Origin: Ohessyouella blattaphilus
GTDB lineage: Bacteria; Bacillota; Clostridia; Lachnospirales; Lachnospiraceae
Direction of reading: 5' to 3'
Assembly: GCF_024721265.1 (NCBI RefSeq)
Contig: NZ_JAMXOC010000002.1
Coordinates: 124,001-188,000 of the forward strand
DNA length: 64,000 nucleotides
The notes under the pieces: model-generated
What the model was told of the DNA's origin: nothing
Databases searched by the model: none
What the model saw: the letters and a program-made list of their open reading frames with translations, nothing else
Position numbers and translations under genes: made by a program
Shown: piece after piece, positions 53,049 to 62,301 of the stretch
How positions within the stretch are numbered: position 1 is the stretch's first letter
How the letters are laid out: the number at the start of each line of letters is the position of its first letter

Positions 53049-55947
53049 ACGAATATTTACAAATGCTAAAAACCGTCTTCAAGGGATTGTTGCTAACCGT
53101 CTCTTAGTTGCTATTTTTATAATTATTGTCCTATTTGTCATTCTGATAGGACGTCTTTTTGTGCTACAAATCGTGAATGGTCAGGAATACTTGGACGGGT
53201 TTACCATGCAGATTCAAAAGACTAAAAATACGGGGGGGACACGGGGGAATATATACGACCGCAATGGAAAGATCATCGCCTATAACGAATTGGCCTATTC
53301 AGTAACTATTGAAGATAACGGCGAATACGATAGCCTAGTTGATTTCAACAAGGAACTAAACGCGACCATTCAAACGACGATGGAAATCGTGGAGCGAAAC
53401 GGCGACGTGGTCATTAATAACTTTGGCATCATCTTAGATGCTGCCAACAACTATAAATTTGTGGCTACTAATGATACGCAACTGTTACGGTTTATCGCCG
53501 ATGTCTATGGAAAGACGTATATTGAAGACCTCTCCGAGGAACAGCAAAACAGTACTGCTGATGATATCATGAAGTATCTTTGTACGAATGAACAGTACGG
53601 ATATGGCATCAATATGAAAAAAATGGACAAGGCTCAGGTCTTGAAGCTGGTAAACGTCCGCTACGCCATTTCCCTTAACAGTTTCCAGAAATATATCGAA
53701 ACCACCATCGCTGAAGACGTTTCTAAGGAGACGGTGGCAGAAATCATGGAAAATATGAGCCATCTACAAGGGGTAGATATTAAGGAAGAATCCCTAAGGC
53801 GCTATAATGAGCCGTACGCTTTTGCCTCGGTGATTGGTTATACCGGTGGTATCTCCCAAGAGGAGTATAACGAGATGGAAAAGGACGAGCAAAAGCGCTA
53901 CTTTCTAACGGACGAGATTGGCAAGTCCGGCTTAGAAGCCGAGCTGGAAACGTATTTAAAGGGCGAATCGGGAAGTGTTAAGCTTTTTGTAGATAATGAA
54001 GGTAAGATTGTCGAAACCGCCGAGACTAAGGAAGCCAAGGCCGGTAATGACGTTCACTTAACGCTAGATCTGGACTTACAGGTGGCAGCCTATAATGTTT
54101 TGGAGCAAGAAGTGGCGGGAGTACTGCTATCTAGGCTGCGAAATATTCTTGACTACGACCGGGAGAGTGTGGAAGATGCTTCCGAGCTTATCGTGCCTAT
54201 CGGTGATGCCTACGACGCTTTAGTGTCTAACGACGTTCTTAGCATCCGCCATATGACAGAAGAGGGGGCGGGAGCAACAGAAGTAGAAGTGAATGGCATT
54301 TTTGAGGGCAAAAAAGCCGAAGTTTTAGGAGCGATAGAAGCTCTGTTAAGGGATCCTGGGGCGGCTAGTTACGAGGGCTCTAGTGAAGAGGTAAAGGCGT
54401 ATCTAAATCATATTACCGACACGGTCTTAACCTCTAGGTATCAGATACTGGTAAGTTCCGCAATTGACCGCAACGACGAGGTTTATAAACAGTGGCACGA
54501 CGAGGGGAGCGTCAATATCTATACGTATTTAAATCACGCCATCGGCAAAAACTGGATTGACGCTTCGAAGATACAGGCCGAAGAGAGCACCAACAAGTAT
54601 TCTGACTCTAGCGAACTATACAACAGTCTAGTGGATTATATAATTCAGGCGATCGATAATGACAATACCCTTAATAAGCTAGTTTATCGCTATTTAATAA
54701 AGAGCGGAGCCGTAACGGGACGTCAGCTTTGTATGATTCTTTACGAGCAAAATGTGCTGCCTTTTGATCAGGATCAGTACAACCGCTTAGCGGATTCTTC
54801 TCTTGGTGCTTATGATTTCTTACGGGGCAAAATAGAAACTCTAAGCATTACGCCGGGACAATTAGCCCTAGAGCCTTGTACCGGTTCCCTAATCTTAACG
54901 GAAAACAAGACGGGGAACGTACTGGCCTGTGTCTCCTATCCAGGTTATGATAACAATCGCTTGGCCAATACTATGGACTCCAATTATTACAATAAGCTAG
55001 TTCAGGATCAAAGTACGCCATTTTATAATAAAGTTACGCAAGAAGCGACGGCTCCTGGTTCTACATATAAGCCGGTAACGGCGATTGCGGCCTTAACAGA
55101 AGGGGTTGTGGATACCAGTACGATTGTCAACTGTACGGGAACGTATGAAAAAGTAAACCCTAATCCCAAATGCTGGATTTATCCTGGGGCACACGGTGCT
55201 CTTAATGTAACGGGAGCGATTGCCCATTCGTGTAATATTTTCTTTTATGAGGCCGGTTACCAGATGAGCCTAGAGCCTAGCGAGACAGGCGAGGAACAAT
55301 ATTCTTCCTCTTTAGGAACGGATACCTTGAAGAAATACGCCACCCAGTTTGGTCTAGATGAAGTCTCCGGGTTGGAGCTACCAGAGAGTGAACCGAAGAT
55401 TTCCGATGAAGCCTCTGTACCTTCAGCGATTGGTCAAGGAACGAATAACTTTACCACTAGCCAGCTAGTAAAGTATATCGGTGGCGTGGCCAATCGCGGA
55501 GTGGTTAAGGACTTGACTCTTTTAAATAATGTGACTGATACCGATAAGAATGTAGTTAAAGAATTTGACGACAAAGAGGAGACTGTCGTAGAAGGCGTGG
55601 CCGATTCATCTTGGGATAGCGTTCATCAGGGAATGGAGCAAGTAATTCCCCAAAACTTTATTGCACCTTTTGCTTCCCTTACTAGCAACGGCATTACCGT
55701 AGCAGGAAAATCCGGTACAGCTCAGCAAAGCAAGACCAGTGCTGACCACGCTCTTTTTGTGGGATTTGCCCCGGCAGCTGACCCAGAAGTATCATTTGCT
55801 ATTCGGATTACCAACGGGTATTCTTCCACGTATGCAGCCGAAGTGGCGGGAGATATGTTGAGTATCTATTATAATACAAAACCACGGGAGGAAGTCATTA
55901 CCGGAGCCGCAAAGAGCGTTTCTGTAGACTCTACGCATAACGACTAA
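53041..55947 (+). CDS. Penicillin-binding protein 2 (class B, transpeptidase) with large insertion
   Basis: The elongation transpeptidase that partners RodA. About 968 residues: a membrane helix (~20-42), a dimerisation/pedestal region, a stretch 'LDLDLQVAAYNVL' at ~340, then ~250 residues of mostly helical sequence not found in standard PBP2, and the transpeptidase with SxxK (S674-K677, 'GSTYKP'), SxN ('AHSCNIFFYE') and KSGT (K890). The in-frame start at 52963 lies in mreD. AAAGGAG at 53023-53029 fits the TTG at 53041 best, overlapping mreD by 8 bases. Confidence 0.92.
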   Translation: MFKRIFTNAKNRLQGIVANRLLVAIFIIIVLFVILIGRLFVLQIVNGQEYLDGFTMQIQKTKNTGGTRGNIYDRNGKIIAYNELAYSVTIEDNGEYDSLVDFNKELNATIQTTMEIVERNGDVVINNFGIILDAANNYKFVATNDTQLLRFIADVYGKTYIEDLSEEQQNSTADDIMKYLCTNEQYGYGINMKKMDKAQVLKLVNVRYAISLNSFQKYIETTIAEDVSKETVAEIMENMSHLQGVDIKEESLRRYNEPYAFASVIGYTGGISQEEYNEMEKDEQKRYFLTDEIGKSGLEAELETYLKGESGSVKLFVDNEGKIVETAETKEAKAGNDVHLTLDLDLQVAAYNVLEQEVAGVLLSRLRNILDYDRESVEDASELIVPIGDAYDALVSNDVLSIRHMTEEGAGATEVEVNGIFEGKKAEVLGAIEALLRDPGAASYEGSSEEVKAYLNHITDTVLTSRYQILVSSAIDRNDEVYKQWHDEGSVNIYTYLNHAIGKNWIDASKIQAEESTNKYSDSSELYNSLVDYIIQAIDNDNTLNKLVYRYLIKSGAVTGRQLCMILYEQNVLPFDQDQYNRLADSSLGAYDFLRGKIETLSITPGQLALEPCTGSLILTENKTGNVLACVSYPGYDNNRLANTMDSNYYNKLVQDQSTPFYNKVTQEATAPGSTYKPVTAIAALTEGVVDTSTIVNCTGTYEKVNPNPKCWIYPGAHGALNVTGAIAHSCNIFFYEAGYQMSLEPSETGEEQYSSSLGTDTLKKYATQFGLDEVSGLELPESEPKISDEASVPSAIGQGTNNFTTSQLVKYIGGVANRGVVKDLTLLNNVTDTDKNVVKEFDDKEETVVEGVADSSWDSVHQGMEQVIPQNFIAPFASLTSNGITVAGKSGTAQQSKTSADHALFVGFAPAADPEVSFAIRITNGYSSTYAAEVAGDMLSIYYNTKPREEVITGAAKSVSVDSTHND

Positions 55948-55959
55948 AGGAGAAAATTA

Positions 55960-56733
55960 TTGAAACAGGTGATATCATTTCTATCGGGAAGCGGTGGTGT
56001 AGGCAAATCGGGCATCGCCCTTAATCTTGGCGGCATCTATGCTCGTCAGGGAAAGAAAGTTTTACTGATCGATTTAAATATGGGGCTACGTACCCTGGAC
56101 TTACTAATGGGTGACGAAGTGTTAGCTACCACTAATATTATGGATGTTTTATCCGGGAAAATAAAGTTACTAGAGGCGGCTATTCCACATCAGGACTGTG
56201 AGGATTTACAGCTGCTTTCTGCCTCTTGGACTAAGGATGCTAGTTGCATCGAGGATGAAGCTTTTAAGGAATTAATAAAAGAAGCGAGAGAGCACTATGA
56301 CTATATCTTTCTCGATTTGCCGGTAGGAAGTATGACTCTGTTAAAGATGGCGATAAACGCAAGCGACTTTTCGCTTATTGTCAGCACGATAACCCAGACG
56401 GGAATTCGTAATGCTGATAAAATCTACAGCATCTTTCGAGAGCACAGAATCCAAGAAGTGGGAATTATCTTTAATATGGTTCGTCAGGATTTAATTAAAA
56501 GGGGCGTCTATCCTTCACTTGAGGAAGTGAGCGAGCGTTTCCCCATTAACGTCTGGGGCATCATCCCTTTTGAAGATACTTTAAATATCGCTATGGAACA
56601 AGGAACGCTAATTCGCGCCGATAGTAAGAAAATGTCAGCACGAGCTTTAAAAAATATTAGTCGACGTCTGGAAGGCGAAGAGATTCCTTTTATCAACCTA
56701 AACAAAAACAGCCTATTATTCTTAAAATGGTAG
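55960..56733 (+). CDS. MinD/ParA-like ATPase
   Basis: A 257-residue deviant Walker A ATPase, 'SGSGGVGKSGIALNLGGIYARQGKKVLLIDLNMG', with the MinD/FlhG (YlxH)-like fold. It starts at a TTG seven bases after AAAGGAG. Position between PBP2 and rodA is where Lachnospiraceae-type clusters carry minC-minD-minE, but neither minC nor minE is here. Its C-terminus ('NLNKNSLLFLKW') is hydrophobic-basic and could be a weak membrane-targeting tail. A MinD role in division placement is likely but not certain. Confidence 0.78.
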   Translation: MKQVISFLSGSGGVGKSGIALNLGGIYARQGKKVLLIDLNMGLRTLDLLMGDEVLATTNIMDVLSGKIKLLEAAIPHQDCEDLQLLSASWTKDASCIEDEAFKELIKEAREHYDYIFLDLPVGSMTLLKMAINASDFSLIVSTITQTGIRNADKIYSIFREHRIQEVGIIFNMVRQDLIKRGVYPSLEEVSERFPINVWGIIPFEDTLNIAMEQGTLIRADSKKMSARALKNISRRLEGEEIPFINLNKNSLLFLKW

Positions 56734-56743
56734 TGGAGAATTT

Positions 56744-57907
56744 ATGAAATCTTTAAAGAAAACCTTTCGTAGACTGACAAAAGCCTATGATTTTCGTAAT
56801 TATAATTTTATACTTATCATTTGCGTTCTTATCCTGTCGGCAATTGGAATAATGGCAGTTGGAAGTGCAAGGCCAAGCCTTCAGCTACGCCAATTAGTGG
56901 GGGTGTGCTTAGGCGTAGTAGGAATGACGATTATGTCCCTTATCAGCTATAAATGGATTACCAAATTCTATTGGATAATCTACGGGGTCACTAATGTCGC
57001 CTTGGTTCTCGTTCTACTTTTTGGAAATGTGGTAAATGGGGCTAGGCGCTGGATCGATGTGGGACCAATTACCATTCAACCGTCAGAGCTAGCTAAACTT
57101 TTTCTGATTATCTTTGTTTCTACGTACATCACCAAGTACCGTGAGCGCCTAAATACATGGCCGGTTCTTGGGGGCTTGGGAATCTTGATTTTAGTTCCTG
57201 CGTTTTTGATTTATAAGGAACCTTCCATGTCCAGTACGATTACGGTGCTTCTGATTGTGATGGCAATCGTCTTTGTTGGTGGCCTTAGCTATAAAATCAT
57301 CGGTGGAGCCTTCCTGGTGATTATTCCGCTAGCGGTGATATTTCTCAGCATTGTGGTAAGGGAAGATCAGAAGCTTATCGAACCTTATCAGCGCAATCGC
57401 ATTATGGCTTTTTTTGAACCGGAGGAGTATGCTACGGATACAGCCTATCAACAAAACAATTCCGTGATTGCTATTGGTTCGGGACAACTTACCGGCAAAG
57501 GTTTAAATAGCAATACTACTGCCTCGGTAAAAAATGGTAATTTTATTGCCGAGCCACAGACGGACTTTATCTTTGCTATTATCGGTGAAGAATTAGGTTT
57601 TGTCGGTTGTATGCTGATTATTGCCTTAGTAATAATATGTGTGATACAATGTATAAGAATAGGATTAAAAAGCCCTGACTTTACCGGCAAGTTAATCTGT
57701 GCCGGCGTGGGCGCTTGGATAGGTCTTCAAAGTTTTATCAACATTGGGGTAGCCACACAAGTACTTCCGAATACCGGAGTACCACTTCCTTTTGTCAGCT
57801 ATGGCTTAAGCTCGGTGGTTAGTTTATTTGCCGGCGTAGGAATGGTACTGAATGTTGGTCTACAAGTAGGCAACTATAGCAAGAGAGGATTGGTACTCAA
57901 GAAATGA
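56744..57907 (+). CDS. rodA: SEDS glycosyltransferase RodA (FtsW/RodA/SpoVE family)
   Basis: Polymerises lipid II into glycan strands for elongation. 387 residues with about ten membrane helices; family motifs 'RWIDVGPITIQPSELAKL' and 'PNTGVPLPFVSYGLSSVVS' are present. RodA rather than FtsW is inferred from its place in the mreBCD-PBP2 cluster. 10 bases after the minD-like gene and overlapping mgsA by four bases. Confidence 0.93.
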   Translation: MKSLKKTFRRLTKAYDFRNYNFILIICVLILSAIGIMAVGSARPSLQLRQLVGVCLGVVGMTIMSLISYKWITKFYWIIYGVTNVALVLVLLFGNVVNGARRWIDVGPITIQPSELAKLFLIIFVSTYITKYRERLNTWPVLGGLGILILVPAFLIYKEPSMSSTITVLLIVMAIVFVGGLSYKIIGGAFLVIIPLAVIFLSIVVREDQKLIEPYQRNRIMAFFEPEEYATDTAYQQNNSVIAIGSGQLTGKGLNSNTTASVKNGNFIAEPQTDFIFAIIGEELGFVGCMLIIALVIICVIQCIRIGLKSPDFTGKLICAGVGAWIGLQSFINIGVATQVLPNTGVPLPFVSYGLSSVVSLFAGVGMVLNVGLQVGNYSKRGLVLKK

Positions 57908-58299
57908 ATATAGGATTAATCGCACACGATTCAAAAAAATCACTGATGCAGAATTTCTGCATTGCTTATCGCGGAATACTTAGCAAACATAATTTATTCG
58001 CCACGGATACCACTGGGCGTTTAGTGGAGGATGTAACAAATCTCTCCATTCACAAATACTTAGCCGGACCGCTAGGGGGAAAACAACAGTTAGGCGCTCA
58101 GATTGCCCAAAATGGCATTGATGCCTTAATATTTTTAAGAGAGCCGACAAACCCGAAGCCTCACGAGCCAGAGGTAAATGATGTTATCAAGCTTTGTGAC
58201 TTGTATAATATTCCCATGGCCACTAATTTGGCGACGGCAGAACTGATTATCTTAGCAATTGATAGAGGAGATTTGGATTGGCGTGAAATCTATAAATAA
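57904..58299 (+). CDS. mgsA: Methylglyoxal synthase
   Basis: Converts dihydroxyacetone phosphate to methylglyoxal, an overflow route from glycolysis. 131 residues with 'IGLIAHDSKKSLMQNF', 'LAGPLGGKQQLGAQI' and 'FLREPTNPKPHEPEVNDVIKLCD', including the catalytic aspartate region. ATGA overlap with rodA. The rodA-mgsA neighbourhood is conserved in Clostridia. Confidence 0.96.
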   Translation: MNIGLIAHDSKKSLMQNFCIAYRGILSKHNLFATDTTGRLVEDVTNLSIHKYLAGPLGGKQQLGAQIAQNGIDALIFLREPTNPKPHEPEVNDVIKLCDLYNIPMATNLATAELIILAIDRGDLDWREIYK

Positions 58300-59254
58300 A
58301 GTCTATGTATTTTGCATAGCCTTGATACTCTTGCTTTCTGGCTGTCAGAAAGAGGAGAGCATCAGTACCAGCGAGGTTATCCACGCATATGAACAAGCTA
58401 CGTTTACGAAAGCCCAGCTTACTTATGAGTTTAAGTATAGCCCGGGCTTATGCGTTGCCCCTACAGATGTGAACTTGACCGGTGTAAATCCCGTCAGTCC
58501 TTTAAGTGGCAGCGCTCTCTTTGATTTAGACGGAGAAACAGTCCTTTACGGACAAAATTTATTTCAAATGGTTTATCCTGCTAGTATTACCAAGATAATG
58601 ACGGCCCTTGTGGCCATCGAAAACGGCAATCTCGACGAGATGGTGACCATCACCCCGGAAGCCTTAGATATTCCTAGCTACTCCTCCGTCTGTAACCTTC
58701 AGGTAGGGGATGTTATCAGTTTGCGCGATCTGCTTAGCGGCATGTTAATCAGTTCGGGAAACGATGCGGCCAATGCGATTGCACTTCACGTAGGGGGGAC
58801 CATTGAAAATTTTATTCAGATGATGAATGATAAGGCCGCTTCTTTGATGGCCACTAGTACCCATTACGTCAATGCTCACGGTCTTCATGACCCTAATCAC
58901 TATACCACCCCCTATGATTTATACTTAATCTTTAATGCGTGTCTGGCTTCACCGGATTTTTGTCAGATTATCGAGCAGCGAAGCTACAAGCCTACGATTG
59001 AGAACGTAAATAGCGGAAGCCGCGAGGAAGAGTGGGAATCCACGATTTACTATTTAAACGGGAATGTGGAAGAGCCCCAAGGAGTCCATATTTTAGGCGG
59101 TAAGACTGGCACTACCGATGAAGCCGGAAACTGTCTTTTGGTTTATGGCACCGTAGAAGACAAGCCTTATATTTGCCTAGTCTTAGGGGCTGGCGATAAA
59201 AGTCTGGTCTATGAGAATATGAACGGTATGTTTGCCACCGTTCCTAGAGGTTAG
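58283..59254 (+). CDS. Lipoprotein D-alanyl-D-alanine carboxypeptidase (peptidase S11)
   Basis: Trims pentapeptide side chains in peptidoglycan. The frame is open from 58259, but the GTG at 58283 is preferred, as it gives a compact signal peptide ending in the lipobox 'LLLSGC' (C21), so the protein is probably lipid-anchored, unlike the usual DacA with a C-terminal helix. Active-site motifs: SxxK at S101-K104 ('PASITKIM'), SGN at 158-160, KTG at K274 ('GGKTGTT'). The ~110-residue C-terminal domain of DacA is missing; length is 323. Overlaps mgsA by 17 bases. Confidence 0.9.
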   Translation: MKSINKVYVFCIALILLLSGCQKEESISTSEVIHAYEQATFTKAQLTYEFKYSPGLCVAPTDVNLTGVNPVSPLSGSALFDLDGETVLYGQNLFQMVYPASITKIMTALVAIENGNLDEMVTITPEALDIPSYSSVCNLQVGDVISLRDLLSGMLISSGNDAANAIALHVGGTIENFIQMMNDKAASLMATSTHYVNAHGLHDPNHYTTPYDLYLIFNACLASPDFCQIIEQRSYKPTIENVNSGSREEEWESTIYYLNGNVEEPQGVHILGGKTGTTDEAGNCLLVYGTVEDKPYICLVLGAGDKSLVYENMNGMFATVPRG

Positions 59255-59258
59255 TTTC

Positions 59259-60212
59259 ATGGAGTATTACAAGACGTATTCTCGTTATTTGCAGGAAAAA
59301 TATGGGGAGAAGGTCTACAAGCTACCGCTAAACATTCCCGTTACCTGCCCCAATAAAGTAGACGGACCTGGATGTTCCTTTTGCGCTGACGTAGGCACAG
59401 GGTTTGAGGCGATGGCGGCTACCTTTTCCGTGAAAGACCAATTAGAAGGAACAGTAACGATAATCCAGAAAAAATATAAGGCTAATAAGTATATCGCTTA
59501 TTTCCAAAACTATACGAATACGTATTTGCCGTTATCCCAGTTTGCCAAGTATATCGAAGAGGCGGCAGCTTTTCCTAATATTGTGGAGATTTCCGTTTCT
59601 ACCAGACCGGATGCCATCGCCGCCGCGTACTTGGATATCTTAAAGGAGCAGGCAGCACTTCACCACTTAGAAGTCACCATTGAGCTAGGGTTACAGACCG
59701 TTAACTACCATAGCTTAGATCAGATTAAGCGGGGGCATTCTCTGGCAGAATATTTAGAGGCTGCCCAGCTTATTAAAAGCTATGGCTTTACCTTGTGTAC
59801 CCACGTGATTTTAAATTTACCAGGGGATACAGACCGGGACGCGCTAGAGACCGCCAAGGTCCTTTCAGCGATGAAGAACGATATCGTCAAGATCCATTCT
59901 CTTTATATCGCTAAGAACACCCCACTGGCCCAGCTATATGAAAAGGGCGAGCTTTCTCTTTGCAGTAAGGAGGAATATCTAGAGCGTTTAGTTCTTTTTA
60001 TCCGTCACCTAAAGAAGGAGATGGTAGTGGAACGGCTTTTTAGCCGGATTCCGGAACAGGACTGCCTCTTTTCTAATTGGCAGACAAGCTGGTGGAAGCT
60101 AAAAGATGAGTTTAATGATAAAATGGCCGCCTATCAGGCGAAACAAGGGGATTTATGTAATTATCTCGGCGGTCGTGCCGTAAGGGAGTTTATAAATGAC
60201 AGGAACAGTTAG
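59259..60212 (+). CDS. YhcC-type radical SAM protein (TIGR01212 family)
   Basis: A 317-residue radical SAM protein. Cluster cysteines C30, C39, C42 (C-x8-C-x2-C in 'CPNKVDGPGCSFC') follow the unusual spacing of the YhcC/TIGR01212 group rather than CxxxCxxC; 'GLQTVNYHSLDQIKRGHS' and 'THVILNLPGDT' are typical. The substrate is unknown. The ATG at 59259 lies just after the carboxypeptidase stop; the earlier in-frame start at 59232 is inside that gene. Overlaps the next gene by 17 bases. Confidence 0.88.
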   Translation: MEYYKTYSRYLQEKYGEKVYKLPLNIPVTCPNKVDGPGCSFCADVGTGFEAMAATFSVKDQLEGTVTIIQKKYKANKYIAYFQNYTNTYLPLSQFAKYIEEAAAFPNIVEISVSTRPDAIAAAYLDILKEQAALHHLEVTIELGLQTVNYHSLDQIKRGHSLAEYLEAAQLIKSYGFTLCTHVILNLPGDTDRDALETAKVLSAMKNDIVKIHSLYIAKNTPLAQLYEKGELSLCSKEEYLERLVLFIRHLKKEMVVERLFSRIPEQDCLFSNWQTSWWKLKDEFNDKMAAYQAKQGDLCNYLGGRAVREFINDRNS

Positions 60213-61572
60213 TAACATAAAAAAATATCACAAAAAAACAGGGTTTAACATCGGCCTTGTTCTTTTTGGGTTGGCCTTTTTCTATATCTTTGCTAACATC
60301 ATTACCTTCTTTATGGATAAGAATGTGACGATTTACGAGGTTAGGCAGGGTTCGATTTACCGCGACACCTCCTATAGCGGCTTAGTCCTTCGCCAAGAGA
60401 TGGTTGTCCAGACCGACCGTGATGGCTACGTTAGCCAACTGGCCGTTGAAGGCTCAAGAGTAGGCGCGCGGACGCTGGTTTATGCGATGACTGATGAAAA
60501 GCTTACTTTCGCCGAGGCTAAAGAAGAGGAAATCAATGATTTGTCGAAAGAACAAAGCGAGGATTTATATGCGAAGATTCAGGCCTTTAGCAGTCATTTT
60601 ACGACCTCTAGCTTTAGTGATGTCTATCAGCTGAAAGGCTCAATTGACACCGCCTTCGAGACCAATTCGACCAATAGTAAAAAAATGCAAATCGATGGCT
60701 TAAGCGCTTCCGCAACTCCGGGCTTAAATCTCTATAATGCGGCTCATGAAGGCATTATTAGCTATCAGATAGACGGTTATGAAACCTTAAGCGTAGAAGA
60801 GCTGACAAAAGACATGATTGAGAAGAAGGAGTATCAAAGGGAAGAGCTGCTAGATCAAGAACAGGTTAAAGCAGCGAACCCGGTCTATAAGGTTATTACC
60901 GATGATGCCTGGAAAGTAGCCATTTTAATTGATGATGATACCGCTCAGGAATTAATCGATAAGAAAAGCGTATCTGTTAAGTTTGCCAAAGATGGGGTAA
61001 CGGATGTTGCTGGTATTCAGGTCTTTACTCAAAAGGAAGCAAATATTGCTATTTTATCCTTCAATAAAGGCATGGTTCGTTACTATAACGAGCGCTACGT
61101 GGACTTAGACTTAATCCTTGCCAACGCCGAGGGTCTTAAAATCCCCGTATCGGCAGTTACAAAGAAAAGTTTTTACGAGGTTCCTGATGAGTATTTAACA
61201 AAGGGCGGTAATTCAACAGCAACTGGTGTTTTAGTGGATAATGGCAGCGACAATCCCACCTTTGTTCCGGTAAACATCTACGCGAAGGACGAGGAGAAAG
61301 AACTTTCCTATATCGATCCTACCGTTTTCGAAAGCAATCAAAAGACCTTGGTAAAGACCACCTCGAAAGAAACGTATACCTTAGAAAAGACCAAAGATTT
61401 GGAAGGGGTTTACAATATCAATAGAGGGTATGCCACTTTTCGAAAAATCGAAGTTAAGGCTAAGAATGACGACTACTATATCGTCACTAGTGGCAACGCT
61501 TACGGCATCAGCAATTACGATCACATCGCCCTTGATAGTGGTCCGGTGGTAGAGAATGAAGTTGTATTTTAA
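60196..61572 (+). CDS. HlyD-like membrane-anchored protein
   Basis: A 458-residue protein with a short cytosolic N-terminus, one membrane helix (~18-40) and a large extracellular part. The segment 'GSIYRDTSYSGLVLRQEMVVQTDRDGYVSQLAVEGSRV' resembles the lipoyl/barrel-sandwich hybrid of HlyD-type adaptors, and the C-terminal half has beta-rich repeats. No exporter ATPase or permease is next to it; it precedes yggS-sepF-ylmH, so it may serve the division machinery instead. The function cannot be assigned. AAAGGAG after the stop serves yggS. Confidence 0.75.
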   Translation: MTGTVSNIKKYHKKTGFNIGLVLFGLAFFYIFANIITFFMDKNVTIYEVRQGSIYRDTSYSGLVLRQEMVVQTDRDGYVSQLAVEGSRVGARTLVYAMTDEKLTFAEAKEEEINDLSKEQSEDLYAKIQAFSSHFTTSSFSDVYQLKGSIDTAFETNSTNSKKMQIDGLSASATPGLNLYNAAHEGIISYQIDGYETLSVEELTKDMIEKKEYQREELLDQEQVKAANPVYKVITDDAWKVAILIDDDTAQELIDKKSVSVKFAKDGVTDVAGIQVFTQKEANIAILSFNKGMVRYYNERYVDLDLILANAEGLKIPVSAVTKKSFYEVPDEYLTKGGNSTATGVLVDNGSDNPTFVPVNIYAKDEEKELSYIDPTVFESNQKTLVKTTSKETYTLEKTKDLEGVYNINRGYATFRKIEVKAKNDDYYIVTSGNAYGISNYDHIALDSGPVVENEVVF

Positions 61573-61581
61573 AGGAGAGCT

Positions 61582-62271
61582 ATGATAAACGAGAATTTAA
61601 AAGCAGTACAGGAAAAAATCGCTAAGGCAGCCGAGAAAGCCGGGCGTAACCTAGAAGAAATCACTTTAATCGCCGTCAGTAAGACCAAACCGATTCCGGT
61701 GGTAAAAAGCGTTTACGACTTAGGTGTCCGGGATTTTGGCGAAAACAAGGTTCAGGAGTTGGACGATAAAAGCGAACGCTTGCCAGGGGATATCCGTTGG
61801 CACATGATTGGACATTTACAGCGTAATAAGGTGAAGTATATCGTCGATAAGGTGGCCCTAATTCATTCAGTGGAATCCCTAAGACTCGCCGAGACCATCG
61901 ATAAGGAAGCGAAGAAAAAAGGGGTAGTGGTGCCGATTCTGATCGAAGTAAACGTGGCTGGTGAGGAGAGCAAATTTGGCCTTAAGCCGGAAGAAACGCT
62001 TCCCTTTGTAAAATCTCTTCAATCATTTACAAATATCGAGGTGAAGGGATTGATGACGATCGCCCCTTATGTCAGCGATCCTGAGGAAAATCGCCCTGTT
62101 TTCGCCACTTTACGCAAATTATTAGTTGACATCAAGGAGGAAAACCTTGATAATGTTAATGTGAGTATACTTTCGATGGGTATGTCCAATGACTATCAAA
62201 TTGCTATTGAAGAGGGTGCCACCATGGTTCGAGTGGGTACAGAGATCTTCGGTGAAAGAAATTATGCTTAA
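61582..62271 (+). CDS. Pyridoxal phosphate homeostasis protein (YggS/YlmE)
   Basis: A 229-residue single-domain alanine-racemase-like protein that binds PLP through K34 ('IAVSKTKP') and buffers cellular PLP. 'DFGENKVQEL', 'WHMIGHLQRNKVKYI', 'GLMTIAP' and 'SMGMSNDYQIAIEEGATMVRVGT' are family signatures. Next to sepF, as in Bacillus (ylmE-sepF). Confidence 0.95.
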   Translation: MINENLKAVQEKIAKAAEKAGRNLEEITLIAVSKTKPIPVVKSVYDLGVRDFGENKVQELDDKSERLPGDIRWHMIGHLQRNKVKYIVDKVALIHSVESLRLAETIDKEAKKKGVVVPILIEVNVAGEESKFGLKPEETLPFVKSLQSFTNIEVKGLMTIAPYVSDPEENRPVFATLRKLLVDIKEENLDNVNVSILSMGMSNDYQIAIEEGATMVRVGTEIFGERNYA

Positions 62272-62301
62272 TAATACACTTAATATAGGAGAGTATTAAA
62301 T

